A stretch of 64,000 nucleotides of DNA from positions 20,297 through 84,296 of the forward strand of contig NZ_JARXWB010000036.1 in NCBI RefSeq assembly GCF_029892425.1, read 5' to 3'. Positions 62,343 to 64,000 of the stretch are shown in pieces. The notes beneath the pieces are model-generated. The model did not search any database, had not been told where the DNA came from, and worked only from the letters and a program-made list of their open reading frames with translations. Source of the stretch: Bradyrhizobium sp. BR13661 (lineage in GTDB: Bacteria; Pseudomonadota; Alphaproteobacteria; Rhizobiales; Xanthobacteraceae). How positions within the stretch are numbered: the first letter of the stretch is position 1; every line of letters begins with the position of its first letter. The translations under genes were made by a program, and so were the position numbers.

Positions 62343-63485
62343 CTACCGCTTACCGAACCATTCCTCGTAGATCCTCTGATACGTGTCATTCTCGCGCAGC
62401 CCCAGAAGAGCTTCGTTCACCTGCTTGCGCAGCGGACTGCCGGTCGGAAAAACGATGCCGTAATCTTCCTTGTGGAACACCTCGCCGACGGTCCGCGCCA
62501 ATCCTCTGCCGTCGTGGGTGGTGAAATAGAGCAGGGCCGGTGAATCGAACACGACCGCATCGAGCTGTTGGCTCAGCAGGGCATTGTAGAGGTCGTCGAC
62601 CTTTTCGAATTCGACCATCTGAGCTTTGACCTCATTCAGATACGCCGTCGCCGTGCTGCCACGGGTCGTGCCGACGGTCTTGCCGACGAGATCCTGCGGC
62701 CCGTTGATCGGCCCCCTGATCTGCTGGACCGTCAGCGAAGCCGTCAGTTGCGCCGTGTAGAAGGCGACGAACACGACGCCTGTGAACATCCACAATATTG
62801 CGACGATCCGGGCCATCCAGTGCCGCGGCATCTGGTCGGCCTGGGTCGCCAGCGTACCTGCCGCCCAGAACATCGCATGGAAGATTCCCGGGAAATATTT
62901 CTTGGTTGGAATGATTCCGCTGTGATGCGTCCGCTCGACCAGGAACATCAGATGCGCCGGCACGAGGATCAGGAGGAGCGCGATGCCGAGCCAGACCAGC
63001 AGGGTGCGTGAGAAGAACAGTTGCATCAGTTCGCGCAACGGATTGGCTTCGACATTGACGGCCGTGCCGCGCACCAGGATTTGCAGGCCCGAGTTCAGGA
63101 TCGGTTGCGAGAAGTCGAATCTGTCCTCTCGCTCCGACGTGATCGAGATGGCCGCGATGGCGAGATCGGCCCGTCCGCTTCCGACCGCGTCAAGCAATTC
63201 ATTCACGTCGGGCAACACGACGTATTCGGTCTCGCGGTTCAATTTCTTGCCGATGCTGTTCCAGAGCTCGATGCTGAAGCCGCCAAGCACGCCGTTTTTC
63301 TCGACGACCATGGGCGGGACGATGCGGGTCGCCACCCGCAGTCTGGCGGTCTCGGCGTGAGCGGCCGACCAGGCCACACAGATGAGCAGGGCCAACATCA
63401 TCAGGCGTGCGACCTTGGCCGCGACCGACAGCGGCAGCCGATCGGTTCGCGCGCGAGAGGTCGTCGTCTGATGCGGAGGAGTCAT
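62343..63485 (-). CDS. Prokaryotic ionotropic glutamate receptor-like ligand-gated channel
   Basis: A 380-residue protein with signal peptide (ARLMMLALLICVAWSAAHAE), ligand lobe S1 (residues ~48-140; ISITSEREDRFDFSQP aligns with the iGluR Arg region), a three-segment pore, and lobe S2 (~260-380; GTTRGSTATAYL, DAVVFDSPALLYF). The pore has M1 at ~161-183, a re-entrant loop HAMFWAAGTLATQADQMPRH, and M3 MARIVAILWMF through YTAQLTASLTVQQI. That M3 resembles eukaryotic SYTANLAAFLTV, and the loop lacks a TVGYG potassium filter. Ligand probably an amino acid. It converges on the ridA gene. A non-channel receptor is possible. Confidence 0.85.
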   Translation of the reverse strand: MTPPHQTTTSRARTDRLPLSVAAKVARLMMLALLICVAWSAAHAETARLRVATRIVPPMVVEKNGVLGGFSIELWNSIGKKLNRETEYVVLPDVNELLDAVGSGRADLAIAAISITSEREDRFDFSQPILNSGLQILVRGTAVNVEANPLRELMQLFFSRTLLVWLGIALLLILVPAHLMFLVERTHHSGIIPTKKYFPGIFHAMFWAAGTLATQADQMPRHWMARIVAILWMFTGVVFVAFYTAQLTASLTVQQIRGPINGPQDLVGKTVGTTRGSTATAYLNEVKAQMVEFEKVDDLYNALLSQQLDAVVFDSPALLYFTTHDGRGLARTVGEVFHKEDYGIVFPTGSPLRKQVNEALLGLRENDTYQRIYEEWFGKR

Positions 63486-64000
63486 CGATGGTTTCCGGTC
63501 TCGAATTGCGCTTTGGGCGCCTGCCCCGGGACGGATTGATGGCCCAGTCCGATATAAAACACCATCCCTTGTGTTGCCCGACGGGCAGAACACCCGACCA
63601 GCGGGTCAACCGACGCGCGCGAAAATATTCAGCTTTACCGAATTTCTGATTTACAGTAGACATCCGCCACCTCATCCCGGTCAGAGGGGCGTATCGCGAT
63701 CGTCACGAACGTGGGGTGAGCCGTGGTGGACGTCAGTCACGCCGCGCGAAGGTTTTTGCAGGGCGGGCAACCGTGAGCGAAGGCCTCGCGCACACGACGG
63801 GTGTGGCTGCGTACGGCAAAACCGTGTCGTCCTGACGCCCGGAGTCTGTGCGTCAAGTCTTGCGGTGATGTCTGCGGCCCAACCGGGCCCATGCATCAGT
63901 CATCCGCAAGGCGACGGGGGCAATAGTGCATCGCTCCCCGGGGAGAGCTCGGCATAAGCCGTCAACCCACTGCGCAGGGAAGGCCGTGTGTTTGGCTTCA
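63486..64000. other. Gene-free right edge with likely dispersed element
   Basis: No convincing gene is seen. The first ~180 bp form the leader and promoter region of the channel gene on the minus strand. From about 63660 the sequence resembles a dispersed intergenic element often seen in Bradyrhizobium genomes (from memory), ending with cggcataagccgtcaaccca at the window edge. A 128-codon plus-strand frame through it is judged spurious. Confidence 0.45.
63660..64000. repeat. Probable dispersed Bradyrhizobium-type intergenic element (truncated by window)
   Basis: The stretch beginning near ccgccacctcatcccggtca and reaching the window end carries blocks remembered from many Bradyrhizobium intergenic regions, notably the gggaaggcc and cggcataagccgtcaa blocks. 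No second copy occurs in this window, so repeat status rests on memory rather than on internal evidence. Confidence 0.4.

Noticed and set aside
63571..63957. 128-codon plus-strand frame at the right edge
   Set aside because: It runs through a probable dispersed non-coding element; composition is Ser/Arg/Pro/Gly-rich with no family.

Overview
The window is about 64 kb of GC-rich chromosomal DNA from an alphaproteobacterium, most consistent with Bradyrhizobium or a close Nitrobacteraceae relative. Gene content, the small genus-typical hypothetical proteins, the MXKDX-repeat protein, an aap/bzt amino-acid transporter, and dispersed palindromic repeats of the 'gtcatgcccgggcttgtcccgggcat' type all point that way. 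Species assignment is inference; no search was run. There is no phage, IS element, CRISPR array or plasmid origin. Almost all genes look intact.

Layout. 0.4-4.7 kb: housekeeping and membrane genes (baeRF-like protein, OpgC, NDUFS4-type Complex I subunit, Lrp/AsnC regulator) and an AraC regulator divergent from a leucine-catabolism operon. 4.8-10.6 kb: liuA-liuB-liuD-liuE (isovaleryl-CoA dehydrogenase, both methylcrotonyl-CoA carboxylase subunits, HMG-CoA lyase; the hydratase liuC is absent). 10.7-13.6 kb: a convergent TRAP transporter operon. 13.9-18.0 kb: small secreted or single-TM proteins and tRNA-Arg(TCT). 18.4-25.8 kb: a bacterial alpha-2-macroglobulin with penicillin-binding protein 1C, a periplasmic defence/repair pair. 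25.9-29.6 kb: GT39 glycosyltransferase, PAP2 phosphatase, GT2 and an RgtF/LAB_N-like protein, probably for lipid A or other envelope sugar decoration. 29.7-35.7 kb: metC and the aapJQMP general amino-acid ABC transporter. 35.8-39.8 kb: a TPR/GT41 (O-GlcNAc-transferase-like) protein, DUF805 protein and cysK. 39.9-43.4 kb: FAD oxidoreductase, DUF1365 and cyclopropane-fatty-acid-synthase-like operon. 43.8-53.0 kb: a complete four-gene tripartite RND efflux operon with two RND pumps in tandem. 53.0-55.0 kb: DTW-domain protein, small genes and tRNA-Cys(GCA).

The most unusual block is 55.4-63.5 kb. It has a polar-amino-acid-type binding protein, a permease fused to its own ATPase, a stand-alone acetamidase/formamidase, an 809-residue protein in which an AraC-type regulator is fused to a second full-length acetamidase/formamidase, a RidA-family protein, and (opposite strand) a periplasmic-ligand-gated channel of the ionotropic glutamate receptor class. 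Its pore and M3 segment look more like eukaryotic iGluRs (YTAQLTASLTV) than the potassium-selective GluR0. Together they read as a candidate system to sense, import and hydrolyse a small amide or amino-acid amide. The AraC-amidase fusion suggests an enzyme recruited as a ligand-sensing domain, or a bifunctional 'trigger enzyme'.

Start sites were chosen by ribosome-binding sites, signal peptides and family alignment remembered from known proteins; family assignments are from motif reading only.
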